NCBI GenBank assembly: GCA_020055645.1
Contig: CM034548.1
Coordinates: forward strand, 19,468,001-19,532,000
Reading direction: 5' to 3'
DNA length: 64,000 nucleotides
Source: Tomocerus qinae
Taxonomy: Eukaryota > Arthropoda > Collembola > Entomobryomorpha > Tomoceridae
The notes under the pieces were generated by a model that worked only from the letters and a program-made list of their open reading frames with translations, made no database searches and had not been told where the DNA came from. The first letter of the stretch is position 1. Each line of letters starts with the position of its first letter. Positions 1 to 11,220 of the stretch are shown here, in pieces. Made by a program: the position numbers and the translations under genes.

Positions 1-412
1 TTTGACTTTAGTTGCTCCTTTTACTTTTGTTATCAAAATACACATATCAGTAGATGACCTTGTACGTGTACATAGTTAACTTACATAACATTTTAAGTAG
101 TTACATCCACCCTGTATGTAAAGGAAAAGGTCGGATTTTACAGAAATATTGTACGTGATTGTCCCAGTGCTATGAACCTACCTCAATGATGCAGATGGAG
201 TAATTTCTAAAATAATGTAAGGAAGGAGTGGAAAGGTTTAGAGTTGTCTCATCATACGTGCTCGTGCATGATGAGAAATAGTGTGCTTAATTTACTTTAC
301 GCCACAAATAAATAAAGTAGATATAGTGTAAAATAAATATGTATGAGATTGGTATATATGTGTAATAAGTAGTTGTAAAGGTTGATTAAAAGGGAAGGGA
401 ATGAGATGCAAT

Positions 413-431
413 AGAAGAAGATGAAGAAGAA
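413..431. repeat. Imperfect GAA triplet repeat
   Basis: Six GAA-type triplets interrupted by one GAT. On the minus strand it reads as a run of serine codons inside an open frame. Confidence 0.8.
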
Positions 432-474
432 TCCCATAGGATTAGATCAGTATTCAAATTCCAAGTTGAATTGG

Positions 475-484
475 TCTCTCTCTC
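475..484. repeat. (TC)5 dinucleotide repeat
   Basis: Five TC units followed by an interrupted CTC/TTC continuation to about 494. It is a short pyrimidine island inside an otherwise purine-rich block. Confidence 0.8.
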
Positions 485-900
485 ACTCTCTTTCACTATG
501 TAACCACAGTAGTAGGGAGTATTAGGAAAAGGTAATAATAGATGTAGTTTGACAAAGTAGCCATGGATAGACAGCGGAGTAATAAGTGAGGCAGTCTCAT
601 CGAGGACCTGTGCTACAGTATATATAGGCAACAACAATAAGTTAGGTAGAATTTTAATCGGATGGCTAGGGTATCTTATTTGCATAGTTAAATATCAAAG
701 AAAGAAGGGAAGGAATAAGTCTGAGATCTCCTGCATGTTTTAGCGTCTTTATTTATACAAGAGTAATAATAGGAGAGGACAGGCGATATAGACGAAAGGA
801 GACCAAGCATTAAGGCAATTCGTATTGGCGAAGAACGGAAGGGAAGTGCGTGAGATGCTCCTTGGAAGAAGTGCAAAGTGAAACTACTGTGTTTTTGACT

Positions 901-1200
901 TGATTGTGTCTACTGAATCTCCTTGTTGCTTTCGTTTACTTTTCTTTGTAGCGATATTCTATAGAGGATCTATCATGGTGTTAGGTTATCTTCCTTCGTG
1001 TTGGTCTCTCACTCTCCATCCTGTGATTACTACTACAGAAATACATGCAAGACTACATGTATTGTCAGACGGACAATATAACATATATATCCCATATTTA
1101 CATATATACTCGCTTTATTATATATACCAAGGGATAACACGTTACATAAGAACTTACTATACTTACTATGCATAGGGAATTGGATCTCCTTTATTATACT
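901..1200. other. Pyrimidine-leaning non-coding stretch
   Basis: The + strand is T/C-rich to about 1010 and then AT-rich with TATATA words. A 91-codon + frame at 900-1175 starts with TTG and has no recognisable content (many Tyr/Ile from TAT/ATA words), so I read it as chance. Confidence 0.55.
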
Positions 1201-1216
1201 AGATCCTAAGTCAGCT

Positions 1217-1240
1217 TAGTAGTGGTAGCAGTAGTAGTAG
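1217..1240. repeat. Imperfect TAG triplet repeat
   Basis: Eight TAG-like triplets with TGG and CAG variants. TAG on the + strand is typical of the purine-rich blocks in this window. Confidence 0.8.
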
Positions 1241-1379
1241 GATTTTGAGAGCAAGAAGCATATTCTTTGTGTATGTGTGTACATGGAGCCATTTAGCGAG
1301 AGTGTCTGTCTGTTTGGATGTGCTATAGGAAATATTAGTAGTAGTCAATATCTCGGAGGATGATGCCATGCCATTTGAT

Positions 1380-1398
1380 AAGTAAGTTAAGTAAGTAA
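1380..1398. repeat. Imperfect AAGT tetranucleotide repeat
   Basis: AAGT/TAAG units with one inserted T. The same tetranucleotide, which contains the 5' splice-site-like GTAAGT word, recurs through the window. Confidence 0.75.
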
Positions 1399-1433
1399 AG
1401 AAGAGAGTGTTGTGTTAGTCTTCTCATGTTATG

Positions 1434-1449
1434 ACTACTACTACTACTA
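1434..1449. repeat. (ACT)5 triplet repeat
   Basis: Five perfect ACT units plus one base. This is the complementary orientation of the TAG/AGT repeats found 200 bp upstream. Confidence 0.9.
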
Positions 1450-1676
1450 TCACTGGTACTACTAGATAGAGTATGCAGAGTATTTGGAGTTAGTCGTTCT
1501 GTTGTTATTTGGTGGCCAAAAGGAAAGCCTTAGCCACGCCACGGCACATTATTTGTTCGCTGTAAAGAATGTATAAATGGTTGAGAGGATTAGGCGGAGA
1601 AGCTATTGTTTCATGGCGAGCTTAGCATGGATTCGATCGATTGACGGTTTCGTTGCATCTGTTATAGTTTCCCAAG

Positions 1677-1696
1677 GATGAGATGAGATGAGACGA
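1677..1696. repeat. (GATGA)3 pentanucleotide repeat plus GACGA
   Basis: Three perfect GATGA units followed by a one-base variant, leading into GA-rich sequence. Confidence 0.85.
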
Positions 1697-1717
1697 CAGA
1701 CATAGAGATGTGAAGAC

Positions 1718-1728
1718 AGAGAGAGAGA
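1718..1728. repeat. (AG)5 dinucleotide repeat
   Basis: A short perfect AG run within a wider purine tract. Confidence 0.85.
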
Positions 1729-1810
1729 ACAGAAGAGAACTGGCTGAGCAATGAGAAGAAATAAAAAAGAGGCGAATAAAAGAAATTCATTCGTCATGTG
1801 AGAATGGCGT

Positions 1811-2480
1811 TAATTTGCTTAAGTCTTTTCACTCGCAGCATTTTGGGTGGCATTGCTCCTCTGCGGAGAATAACTTCCATTTACTCTATTAGCTATACCC
1901 ATTCGGATGGCTTATCTATTGACTACCTGAATACGCTTATTTGCCTTTTACTCACCCACCAACTATTAAAAGTGTAAATATATCTCCTTTTCTTTACTTC
2001 ACAGCTTAGTTAGTTATCCCTTAAGATACTCTCCTACCTCTGCTCTCCTTTCAATCCACAATAAATAACTAGCAGACACAAACTCGCATGGACGGGACAA
2101 ATTTTCATTGGACTCACATCACTGATTTTAGATAGATAGATGCATAATGGATGGATGGATACACACAATCTATTGTACACTCTTTTGATTGTGTGCATAG
2201 CTCAGTCAAAAAACTTAACTTAAAGGCAACAGTGAGACAATAGCCCAGACGTGAAGAGTGACTTCTGAACTGGAGTGCTATCACACAACAGACTCACTCA
2301 ACACAATTCAGCCACATCACAACCCTCAACTAATCCCTATTCTTTAACACTCCTAACACATTTCCACCACCATTTCAATTACAAATTTATCACTATTAAT
2401 AATAACACTATTCCAAATACACGATCCTTAAGTCCCATATCCTACCCTTACTACTGTAATTATACATGGTAATAAATGTA
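1811..2480. other. Pyrimidine-rich non-coding block
   Basis: The + strand switches sharply to C/T- and then A/C-rich sequence. The 65-codon + frame at 2275-2472 has a Thr/Ser/Asn/His composition explained by ACA/TCA/CAC words. Holds GATA and GGAT repeats; no gene seen. Confidence 0.6.
2131..2160. repeat. Compound GATA / TGGA tetranucleotide repeat
   Basis: GATA units at 2131-2140, then three GGAT units ending at 2160, followed by a short ACAC run. The two tetranucleotides differ by one base (GATA to GGAT), as expected of an interrupted microsatellite. Confidence 0.85.
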
Positions 2481-2940
2481 TAAATCGTTTTTGTAATTTG
2501 ATAATATTTCCTACTTTTTAGAATGAAAAAATTAGCATCGAATAAAAAACGACAGTAATTACGTAATAGCATTTATACTGATGGGTTTTAAAATAAATTT
2601 AATAATTAAGCTGCATAGTGTAACAGTAATAGAGAGTTATATATATAAAAGAAGTATTTGAAAGAGTGAATGGTTTCAATTAGGACACAATTTGTAAAGC
2701 GTATAAGAAATGGATATTGTGTGATAAAGAGATTGACGAAATGGTTGAGGGCAGTAAATAAAAATGATATCAATGAGGTAAGTGTATATTGGTTGGAATT
2801 GGATGGAGGGAAGTGGTGAAGGTACCTGGGACGAATTTAATGTAATAAGATAATGTAAGTATAGCATTGCTATGCAAAGGGAAGACATGGTTTTGTTTGA
2901 TTCATCATCTTATCTCAAGGGGAGAAGACGTGAATGATTT
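2481..2940. other. Purine-rich non-coding block
   Basis: A-rich to about 2640, then G/A-rich. The frame at 2676-2888 minus (70 codons) lies on the pyrimidine-rich strand. AGGTAAGT at 2776-2783 matches a strong 5' splice site but has no exon-like frame before it. Confidence 0.55.
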
Positions 2941-3300
2941 TTTCTTTCTTTAGTTCGTCTCAGTTCTTTGATTCGGGAATTTACTTATTCTGAATCTTGA
3001 TTCTCAAAACCATCAATTGATCAAACATTTTGTCGCCCTTTTTTGTTGTTCACCATTCCAGTGAACAAGTTACTAGTGTATTATTATGAGGAAATTTCAA
3101 TTGAGAAAAATCGCTGATTCACCCCCAAGAACCTACCCTCCTTGTTATTTAACACTAACTCTTATAAAGACTTCAAATTTGTAACCCCTTTCTCAGAGCA
3201 CTGACATAACTAAACATTCACTCACTTCATCTACCAATACTTGCTTTAGAACTCTAATGCACTTAGGCATTCTCATTGTCAGTCAGAATTACTGCATTAT
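2941..3300. other. Pyrimidine-rich non-coding block
   Basis: T/C-rich with no repeat longer than a few units and no frame of 60 codons. Nothing else seen. Confidence 0.55.
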
Positions 3301-4880
3301 ATTCATATCTCAGATATGCTGATGTGAATGTGGTAGGATGTGATGGGCTCACGATGAACATTTTGCTCACCACAATTTGTTACATTATAAATATTACTTT
3401 TTAACTGAGGAATATTAGGAGACGAGTAGCAGACATTCAATACGTTCATGCAGACTATAGTACATTCAAATGATACATCCTCGTCCTGTCTTCTTCTTGT
3501 CTCAATACAAAGCATATATACCAAATCAAATCCTGCGTTTCTAAACAAACGAATTTATTCTTATCATTATCACTGTCTGTCCTATTAATATATCTATACA
3601 AGTACTTACTGCCTGCAAATGGGGATAATTTAATAAAACATGTAAACCCCTCCAGAGCAAATCAAAGTCACTACTACGATTTCGTATTATCATTGAGAAT
3701 CATGCTCAGTAGTTCTCGTTCTGCTTAATTTTCGATAATAATAGTACATCCTACATATAAAACATGATAATGAGACGAAATATACGATTAAAACAGTTGT
3801 TCTCTTTTTTGGTATATTCATCCTCTCTGCTATAATTTAAATCTACTAAGCAACAATTGCCCTATCTATAATGTGTTATTACTTAAATATAATCTATAGC
3901 AAGAAATGTCCAAGTGGGCAAGTCGTTTTATATTGGTGCTATTTACTTACTAAATATCTATCTATAAATAGCTATACTATACCTCTTAGTATATAGACTA
4001 TAGCATAAGTTCTTAAGGAGTTAAGTTGTAAAGTACTAGAAAGTAGTAACATTGAGAAGATTCGTTCTTTCCTGCCCATCCGTTCCTTTTCTTCAGCGCT
4101 TCCTTTACTTCTCTCATCTCATCGCCTTTTATCAATAATCGAGTTATTATTTCTCAATGCAATCCAAAGTCATTCAATTCGAAAGACTGCCAAACCCTGT
4201 CTCACCATTCTATTCACTCCGGCCTCGCCTCCACTACTACTCAACAATATGTTCAACTTCAGAAAGGCAACTGCTGACAAACTTTAATAATCATCTCATG
4301 GACTGATTGCCATTTGAACAGAAGTGGAGACAGACTGTAGTATATAGGTGCGTAATGTTGCATTGCATTCAAGTCAGAACTCACACATCTAGTATTAAGT
4401 AGTACAGGAGTATACTATAATAGTTGAATTGCACATTCCTATGCTCCGTACGCTCAAGTGTAAATAAATACAGAGATAAATATTATATAGACGACTCCTT
4501 GAGTTTTAGTCTTTCTTTCATCTGTGACTTGTCTTTGTAGTTTGCAGAGCAGACAGAGCAGCCAGCGTCAATTTTACTGGAATTTCAATGCTCGATAATT
4601 TATTATTTTATGCATGCACAAACAATCATGGAGCGTTTCTTCGTTTCTCAATAGATTAAATGATACATCGAAACTAAAGACTCTGTGTTGTTGTTGTAGT
4701 AAGCTATGTGGTTTGTTGAGATAGGTAAATAAGTAGGTACGTACTTATTAGAGTTACATTTCGTTACGTTATCAGTCACTGATGAGGAAGGGGAGTTTGA
4801 AGCAGGAATGACATGTGCAACCAAAGCGTTTTAATAGACTGACAATGACAAGGAGTTAGTAGCCGTAGATTAAGGAGCGC
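3301..4880. other. Mixed AT-rich sequence without features
   Basis: No strong strand bias except a pyrimidine patch at 4060-4270. A frame at 3303-3548 minus (81 codons) is unremarkable. There is a short TTG repeat at 4687-4697. No gene, repeat array or RNA seen. Confidence 0.55.
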
Positions 4881-5570
4881 TTTTTGGCTCCACACTCTTC
4901 TACACTTGTAGAAAGAGGAACTCATGATTGTCATGATCATGGAAGCAACTCGAGGAGACTTGTATACTGGCGGCAGTTGAAGTTTAACAGAGGCAGTGCA
5001 ATAATAGAATTACCGAGTGTTGCCGTAGCCGAGTCACCACCACAGCACAACTCATCACGCTCCCTTGCACCTATATGTATTAATTTTCAGTATCTCGGGT
5101 GTGTCTCTTTACTTTCCATACCATGGATAAATATAATTTCATGTTGGTGGCTATTTGTGATTCACGAAAGGTTCGTTAGTTCAAGACGGACGATTTTTCG
5201 ACAGCTTTGACTTGGCCATCTTTACTTTACTCTATTTCCCTCACCTCACACAAACGCACATACTCGGCGATTAAACTGATGCGATGTGAATGAGCTTGAC
5301 GACTACTGCTCACAATATCTTTCTAGACAGACCCTACTTATCCTTGATCAACAACTGATAAGCATTTACTCTACTATGAACTCTATGAGATTCCTGTTTA
5401 TATCAAATCTCCACCAATTTATTTATTGCACCTGCTTTTTACATATCTATGGCTCTGAATGTAAACGACGCTATGCTAAGTATTATGGATGCAGGACAAG
5501 ACACGGTCAAGTGAACACCATTGCAAAACTCAGCCAAAAACTATCCGTTTCGCTATCCTAGACTTTTGCG
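4881..5570. other. Mixed sequence with two unassigned open frames
   Basis: Two + frames, 4884-5210 (108 codons, TTG start) and 5286-5561 (91 codons, start not ATG), lie in sequence of near-average GC. The first is less biased in composition than most frames here, but I recognise no domain, signal peptide or motif, and neither has an ATG at its start. Coding status unsupported. Confidence 0.35.
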
Positions 5571-5590
5571 TGTCACATTTCATATACATG

Positions 5591-5606
5591 CATAATCCGG
5601 ATTATG
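5591..5606. repeat. 16-bp perfect palindrome
   Basis: Reads CATAATCCGGATTATG, identical to its reverse complement and centred on TCCGGA. About one such palindrome is expected by chance in 64 kb, so no function is implied. Confidence 0.9.
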
Positions 5607-5642
5607 TAAACATGCACGTGTACTTATACATGCAAATGTGAA

Positions 5643-5654
5643 TGGATGGATGGA
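5643..5654. repeat. (TGGA)3 tetranucleotide repeat
   Basis: Three perfect TGGA units followed by TAGA. Confidence 0.85.
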
Positions 5655-5939
5655 TAGATCAAGATGAACCTGCGAACCACAACAGTGCAATGGTCAACTT
5701 GATGTATTTAATACTACTTATATTATCATTTGCAATTATTTATATAATACCTACGTCATTTTGACTTTAATCATGTTCAATGTACGCTACCTTACAATTA
5801 CTATTAAGCTACCTACCTAATAATAAGCAACATTTAAATTCTTTATAGCATACACACGTTACAAAAAGGAATTTATTTGCCAACCCAAGTAAATAAAATC
5901 TACTAATAAAACCACAAGACGTTTATACTAAAAACGCTT

Positions 5940-6720
5940 ATAGGTAAGTAAATATTTGCCCTATTTCTATAAGGTCTTTAATTATTTTTTCTATATCAAG
6001 ACAGTGTACATAGTCAAAGTACATGTTTATATTGGTTATAATAGGAGACAAGAAAACGGTCAAGATAAGGAAGGTGTTCGGGTGAACGGAAGTCTTGAGA
6101 CTACCTGCTAATATTATACGCAGGTAAAATGATGTAAATTTTAGGTAACGCAATGTTGAACGGTGGAAAGAAGGTAGGTGCTCAGTGTATGAAAGGATGT
6201 GATAAGGAGACCTGACGATGAGTGACAGACAGGCAATAATGCAATGCAAGAAAAGGCAGCAGGGCATTGAAGACGAAGAAGAGAATAGTCCAGGACGGAC
6301 AGTTTCGTCCATATGAAATGGATCGTCGTCATCGTCGTCGAAACAGTAATGTAAGTTGAGCCAGGATGAGGTAAGTGAACAGAAGACGAGAGGGTAGGTT
6401 ATATAGATGAAGACAATTACAAGAAAGTAGAGAGATATTAAGTATGTATATGAAGAGTAGTGTGTGGGTGCATAATAATAAGTATAGGAGGAGGTATGTA
6501 TAGTAGTAGGTAAGTATTAGCGTGACGTTTCGGTCGACATGAGCAGAAAATACTATCCGAAGTAGACAGTAAAAAGATTTGATTGCTATCATGATCATGT
6601 CTTATCCGGCCGTTCATTTTAGTTCGACTTGGTGGCCAATGTTGCACTTAGGCACTGAGTGGCTGAAAGAGGAAGAGGGAAGGAGAGTCGACGTAATTTT
6701 CTGTGATTTGATGCAAGTTG
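5940..6720. other. Strongly purine-rich block
   Basis: Rich in GTAGTAGG, AAGAAAG and GGAGG on +. Four minus frames of 63-124 codons (within 5938-6647) overlap each other in different frames. Several long overlapping frames on one strand are what a pyrimidine-rich strand gives by chance. AGGTAAGT occurs at 5942, 6369 and 6508, and AAAGGCAG at 6252. Confidence 0.65.
6323..6340. repeat. CG-containing triplet repeat (TCG)2 TCA (TCG)3
   Basis: Eighteen bases of TCG triplets with one TCA. Survival of CG-rich triplets in AT-rich DNA argues against strong CpG methylation decay. Confidence 0.85.
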
Positions 6721-7140
6721 TTATTTTGTGATATTCGTAAGGAGGCGAGTGTCCTGCCTGTCCGTCTTCTTCAGTTGTCTTGTCTTCCCTGGCTTATCTG
6801 TGGAATTGCTTTGCTCTGCTCTATCTACTCTGCTGTTAATTCCTATGTATGTAGCTGTGGCCTATTCTGGCCTGGCCACGGCTCTCCTCTTTCCACCAAC
6901 CAACCAACCAACTCGACTTACTTCACAAAAACTACAATTTTTTCACCAAACCAAAACGACAAAATAAACGAACCGTTTACAATAAAATGCCTAAAAGTCC
7001 CCATTAATTCATTACGGCTATTGCTCCCCAATTTTTTCTCAGCATTCTGCCCTCGAAATACAGCATAAAATTCTTACAGCTCCCTTCGACTTATTTATAC
7101 AGAATATCATAGAACATTAACTCACTAATACCTCTAGCCA
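6721..7140. other. Pyrimidine-rich block
   Basis: Two overlapping + frames (6718-7068, 116 codons; 6728-6967, 79 codons) fall in a T/C-rich stretch. The second has a hydrophobic, cysteine-containing start, but both begin with TTG or ATT-like codons and neither shows a family motif. The exact word CCTGCCTGTC occurs at 6753-6762 and again at 7721-7730. Confidence 0.5.
6896..6912. repeat. (CCAA)4 tetranucleotide repeat
   Basis: Four perfect CCAA units plus one base. It accounts for the Asn-Gln-Pro-Thr repeat in the overlapping frame. Confidence 0.9.
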
Positions 7141-7271
7141 GTATTAGTAGCCTAACGACAGAAGAAAAACAACAACAGATAACTATTTACGTAAGTACAA
7201 AGGAACGAAATGAACTAACTTATCTCTCACTGTCTCTCTATTACGATCACCTATGCCATATTATAAATATA

Positions 7272-7285
7272 CAGTCAGTCAGTCA
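7272..7285. repeat. (CAGT)3 tetranucleotide repeat
   Basis: Three perfect CAGT units plus CA. Confidence 0.85.
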
Positions 7286-7912
7286 CTGATAAAGATAGAT
7301 ATATCCACCTACTAAATAACAACGTTACGTACTCTGCTCAACTTTACGTGATGCTTTACTTGGGTTTGTTATTATTGCTCACATACACGTATATCTCAAG
7401 ATTACTTTACTACACTACATATGCATCACGACAGGAAAAGCTACTAAACTTCACTGCTTTGCTATAATGTTTGCTTCCATGGCTCCGGATTCGACTTCTA
7501 TGTATACATGGATATACGGGCTATACGACTGCGACACACGATTTCAGCCAAATTACTACTACGTTAATTTATGAAGGAATAATTCGAAAAAAATCCTTTC
7601 GTCTCTTCCAAGTCTATAGGGTGGAATAGTCTAATAGTGGCACACTACATATTTACGTTTTCGACTAAAAAAGTCGCAATAACTAAGAAGACGCTTATCT
7701 CGCGAACAAGAAAATAAGGCCCTGCCTGTCTCAATGGCTCGCAAAATTAATTGTCCCCTATTTCATAATGATATGACTTCACCAGTAGTGCAATAAATAC
7801 TTATGGATACGCTCTGCACAGGCTGTAATATAATATAATGTCATGTTATGTGTTGCTACTTTCAGCCAAACTGGTAAAAGCCATGTTAACGCAGTCTACT
7901 ACTCCCAAAATT

Positions 7913-8227
7913 TTATTTCTCTCGTGATCCTACCAATTTTACTCGACTATTTCCTATTCTGTATAATAATTGCACTGAAATCAGTTGTTGTAGGGATACT
8001 TGAATATTGTATGTACACTTTAGTATAGTAAGTAACAGTTGCTGAATATGCCAATGGAATTCTCCAGTGGATATTAGTCTCTCATCGTAAAAAATTATTA
8101 TACGTTTTTCTCCTTCGATATTCTCTGATATTTCTTTTATTCTATTTTCTTGGTCTTTCTTTCTCTCCCTGCAATAAATAGTACATACATAAGTAATGAC
8201 AATAAATAGTATAACATTCTCACGCAT
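7913..8227 (-). CDS. Possible small membrane-anchored protein, function unknown
   Basis: A 104-codon frame from a true ATG (8227-8225) to TAA. The predicted peptide begins MRENV, has a hydrophobic stretch at about residues 5-18 that could be a signal anchor, then a highly charged Arg/Lys/Glu segment (about 20-45), then a Leu/Ile-rich tail. It differs from most frames here because from about 8041 upward it reads along the purine-rich strand, where chance stops are frequent, and the charged composition is protein-like. No family is recognised, there is no neighbouring gene, and there is no clear promoter or poly(A) context. A rough estimate still allows a frame like this about once by chance in 64 kb, so coding status is doubtful. 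Confidence 0.15.
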   Translation of the reverse strand: MRENVILFIVITYVCTIYCRERKKDQENRIKEISENIEGEKRIIIFYDERLISTGEFHWHIQQLLLTILKCTYNIQVSLQQLISVQLLYRIGNSRVKLVGSREK

Positions 8228-8520
8228 TGCAACTTATTGAATCAATTCCATTTTCTTTGTAAGTTTACATTGTGCTAGAAATACAATGACAAGAGAGCAT
8301 AAAGAATAATGAATGGCCTCTGCTCTGCTTTACTATACTCAGTTCTATGCAAATGAATTCGATCTGCATAAATTCAAATTGAATCAGATATTATGTCTAT
8401 GCAAACACATTCGTCTCCTCGGAGGGAATTGATCATTGAAAATACATGCAAATGAAGCTATAAGACTCTCGAGCAAAGCCAAATCATTTTTGATTGATAA
8501 TAAAAACAGGGAAAAGACTA

Positions 8521-9630
8521 TATAAGGAAGGATATACATAGAGCTCTGTTGTGGCTATTGTATTGCTACAGAAGATGAATGCGGAAAGAGTAGCTATTAG
8601 AGTGCTCTTCTGTAATGTTCTATAATGTATTAAATGAGAGTAATGGGAAACGAAGTAGCGGCGGATCGATTCATCTACTTTACATTGTACTTGTTATTAT
8701 CATATAGATTCCTATAAGCATATTTAATAATAATATAATAGGCAGTGCAATGAAGGAGACGTTGAATGGCAATAGATGTAAGTACATTGAGGATGTCGTG
8801 GCATATAAACTGAATTGAACTGAAGTGCAAGTGTAGAAATGAATGAATGGGAGAATGTATATATTATCGGAATGGGATACAGCTGCCGTTTATTGGACAT
8901 TTTCCAATAGCACACACACACAGAAACATAAATATAGTCCACTGGCTATAGTATAATGCATGGGAGTGGAATTAGCATCTCTGCACTCACACACAGATAA
9001 TTTAAATACTGATCGTAAGAATTCATAAGAAGTAATGTATTACTCGAGGAGTAAAGTGTAAAAGGATGGATTGAAAGGGTTCCCAAGAAAATAAATTTTA
9101 AACAGAGCTCCTGTTTAATATGCATGCATAAATTATGGGAAAGTCCTTAGATATGCAGATTTCTATAAGAATAAGTTGAGCTCAGCTCATTCAGTCATCG
9201 TGAGTGATTTAAATATATCTTTGCTGATAGTATACTCATGGAATAAATCGATTCAGCCAAACCAAAGGAAAAGCAATGAAGGAGAGCTTACAATAATCAT
9301 CTCTTATACATATGCATGCAACTGTACGCTTTAATTGTGAATACTGTGAATATTTAGCATCTAATTGAATGCCGAACCTACGATAAGGTATACATGCATA
9401 GTGACATAGAATTGAATAGGACAGATCGCACCTTAACACAACATTGTATTGTATAAGGTATGTATAGGGTCGATGTGGTAAGGTAGCTACCCTTTGTAAC
9501 ACAGACCGGCCTTTCGGAACATCAAAACACAAACAATAATAAAAGTAGTCGGAACAACTGTAGGTGAGTGAGAGGACAGCTAAAGGTGCATAATATTAAT
9601 GGTGAACATACGAGGGGTGAAATATGCAAA
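8521..9630. other. Purine-leaning non-coding block
   Basis: GAATGAATGG and GGAATGGG words on +. Minus frames at 8724-8942 (72 codons) and 9236-9532 (98 codons) sit on the pyrimidine-rich strand and show no motif. A (CA)6 run is present. Confidence 0.5.
8911..8922. repeat. (CA)6 dinucleotide repeat
   Basis: Six perfect CA units. Confidence 0.9.
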
Positions 9631-10400
9631 CGAGATGCAAATAACGCCAATCTATTACCTATATCACCTGTTGTGTGTTTAGAGTCCCTACCATTCTCAT
9701 GCGTGCACCTAATTCCACGATACACTCACACTAATTAAATCCCTATAGCCATATCACCCTTTACAAACGTGGAAATTTCCAATCGTCAAAAATAATCATA
9801 ATAAATACAATGTTCGTCAAAGAAAGTCGGGGCATGTGAGTAAATTTGCTACACAAAGTTGGTCAAAGAAATATAAAAAATAGAAATAAGCGAAGCGAAG
9901 CCAAGTGCAGAGTCCACAAAAGTCTTAATAGGTACGTGGAGATGTGGTATAGCCATGTATAGTAAGGCGAGTAGTGTAAGCTGCAAGGAACATTGAACGT
10001 GATTAGCATCCCCCTTCACGAGCTCATTGTACGCTTCTTAATCGGTTCGGGAAACTCGGCTCGGGGAAAAAACCGTGAGAAATACATTTTTACTTCTTTC
10101 ACTAACTCATTTGCATCCCCACTACTAGGACTACTCATAATCTCTGAGATTTCCTTTACTCAAGAGAATTACACATCTAGTATGCATCCCATTGTAGTAG
10201 TACCTATACCATACAAATACATTGCCTTCTATTTATTGCTCTGCATCACTCATTACAACAATCTCTATGTATGTATGTACATGCTAATCGTAACGAAAGC
10301 AAACTTATAAATAACAACTTATAGGAAGGAGGGATTGTATATAGAACACTTAGGTTCACAATGCTGAATCGTTTTACATAGAGGTAGAAATAGTTAATAT
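9631..10400. other. Short alternating pyrimidine/purine blocks
   Basis: Pyrimidine-rich at 9640-9780 and 10010-10270, purine-rich at 9830-10000. The + frame at 9993-10310 (105 codons, non-ATG start) ends in a TATG-repeat-derived tail and shows no domain. Confidence 0.5.
10266..10279. repeat. (TATG)3 tetranucleotide repeat
   Basis: Three perfect TATG units plus TA. Confidence 0.85.
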
Positions 10401-11220
10401 GCATATTGGATCTATTTATTTATGTATCTCTATAGTTTCTCTCTATCGTATGCAAATCATCTCACCTATTCAAATTCCCTCATTCTTTCTTTTTTGATTG
10501 ATATTCTATAAGAGTTATTAGCTTTGTAGCATTTCAATACAATCCCTCACACTACTTACAGTTTGCATTATCTCCATTACCAAAGCCAAAATTTAATAGC
10601 GAGCAATTCAGCTCACAAATATCCTCTCCGCCTGTCGCATATGCATATTATCTGTCTTGTCTATCTATCTATCCATCCGTCTATTATGTTTATGTATCTA
10701 TTCTCACAGTATTTCTTCTCCATTCGTTACACACAAAGCACAGTCTTTACAACTCTTCAATCCATCTATACTCCATCCGAAAGATTTTATTATTTATAGC
10801 TCCTTGCATAATTTAACTGATAGATAGAAACGATCCAACTGCCTACATTTATTTCCCAATTCAAATAATCTGCATAACGAACGATTTTCATTTCACCCTA
10901 CTACTCATTTCACACAACCCTTACTCTCTTTTTTCATTATCCTATAGCCAATACACTATGCCATTACATTCTTTGATAAACCTATGAATTTCTCCATTCT
11001 CTCCTCCAAGACACTAAATCGAACTGGGACCTAAATTATTATCTACAGTCAGCAATAACCAAAGCTATTTATATCAAGCTATCTTTATGCATATCTATGT
11101 GTATAACTCTTTGCATCATAATTTTCTATTATAGCTTCTAGTAGTATTAAAAAGCATTATCCCGGAATGAATATTATACTTCCGATTCAACTTGTATTCC
11201 AGAATAAATTTTGATAGTAA
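10401..11220. other. Pyrimidine-rich block
   Basis: C/T-rich with CTAT and ATCC words. The + frame at 10563-10799 (78 codons) has a His/Tyr/Ser/Ile composition reflecting CAT/TAT/TCT words. No gene seen. Confidence 0.6.
10661..10672. repeat. (CTAT)3 tetranucleotide repeat
   Basis: Three perfect CTAT units followed by CCATCCGT. Confidence 0.85.

Larger units (their letters stand above)
1..900. other. Non-coding stretch, + strand purine-rich from about 181
   Basis: No gene seen. The + strand becomes rich in GGAAG, GAGA and GAAGAAG words from about 181. The longest frame (386-685, minus, 99 codons) contains a serine run that is only the complement of the imperfect GAA repeat at 413-431, so it is best read as a by-product of composition. 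Confidence 0.6.
1201..1810. other. Purine-rich stretch with clustered short repeats
   Basis: Carries TAG, AAGT, ACT, GATGA and AG repeats within 600 bp, the densest cluster in the first 5 kb. The only frame of note is 1603-1797 minus (64 codons), on the pyrimidine-rich strand. No gene seen. Confidence 0.6.
5571..5939. other. AT-rich stretch with ATGCA words, a palindrome and a TGGA repeat
   Basis: No frame of 60 codons. ACATGCA/TATGCA words cluster at 5580-5640 next to the perfect palindrome at 5591-5606. Nothing else seen. Confidence 0.6.
7141..8520. other. Mixed AT-rich sequence; one atypical open frame at 7913-8227
   Basis: Apart from the minus-strand frame entered separately, this stretch holds a CAGT repeat, scattered TATA words and a 61-codon + frame at 7843-8028. 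No repeats or RNA genes of note. Confidence 0.5.

Noticed and set aside
9995-10080. GATTAGCAT and GGTTCGGGAAACTCGG words suggesting a U6 or tRNA fragment
   Set aside because: No U6 5' stem or flanking AGAGAAGATTAG context, and no tRNA cloverleaf or A-box could be built around them.
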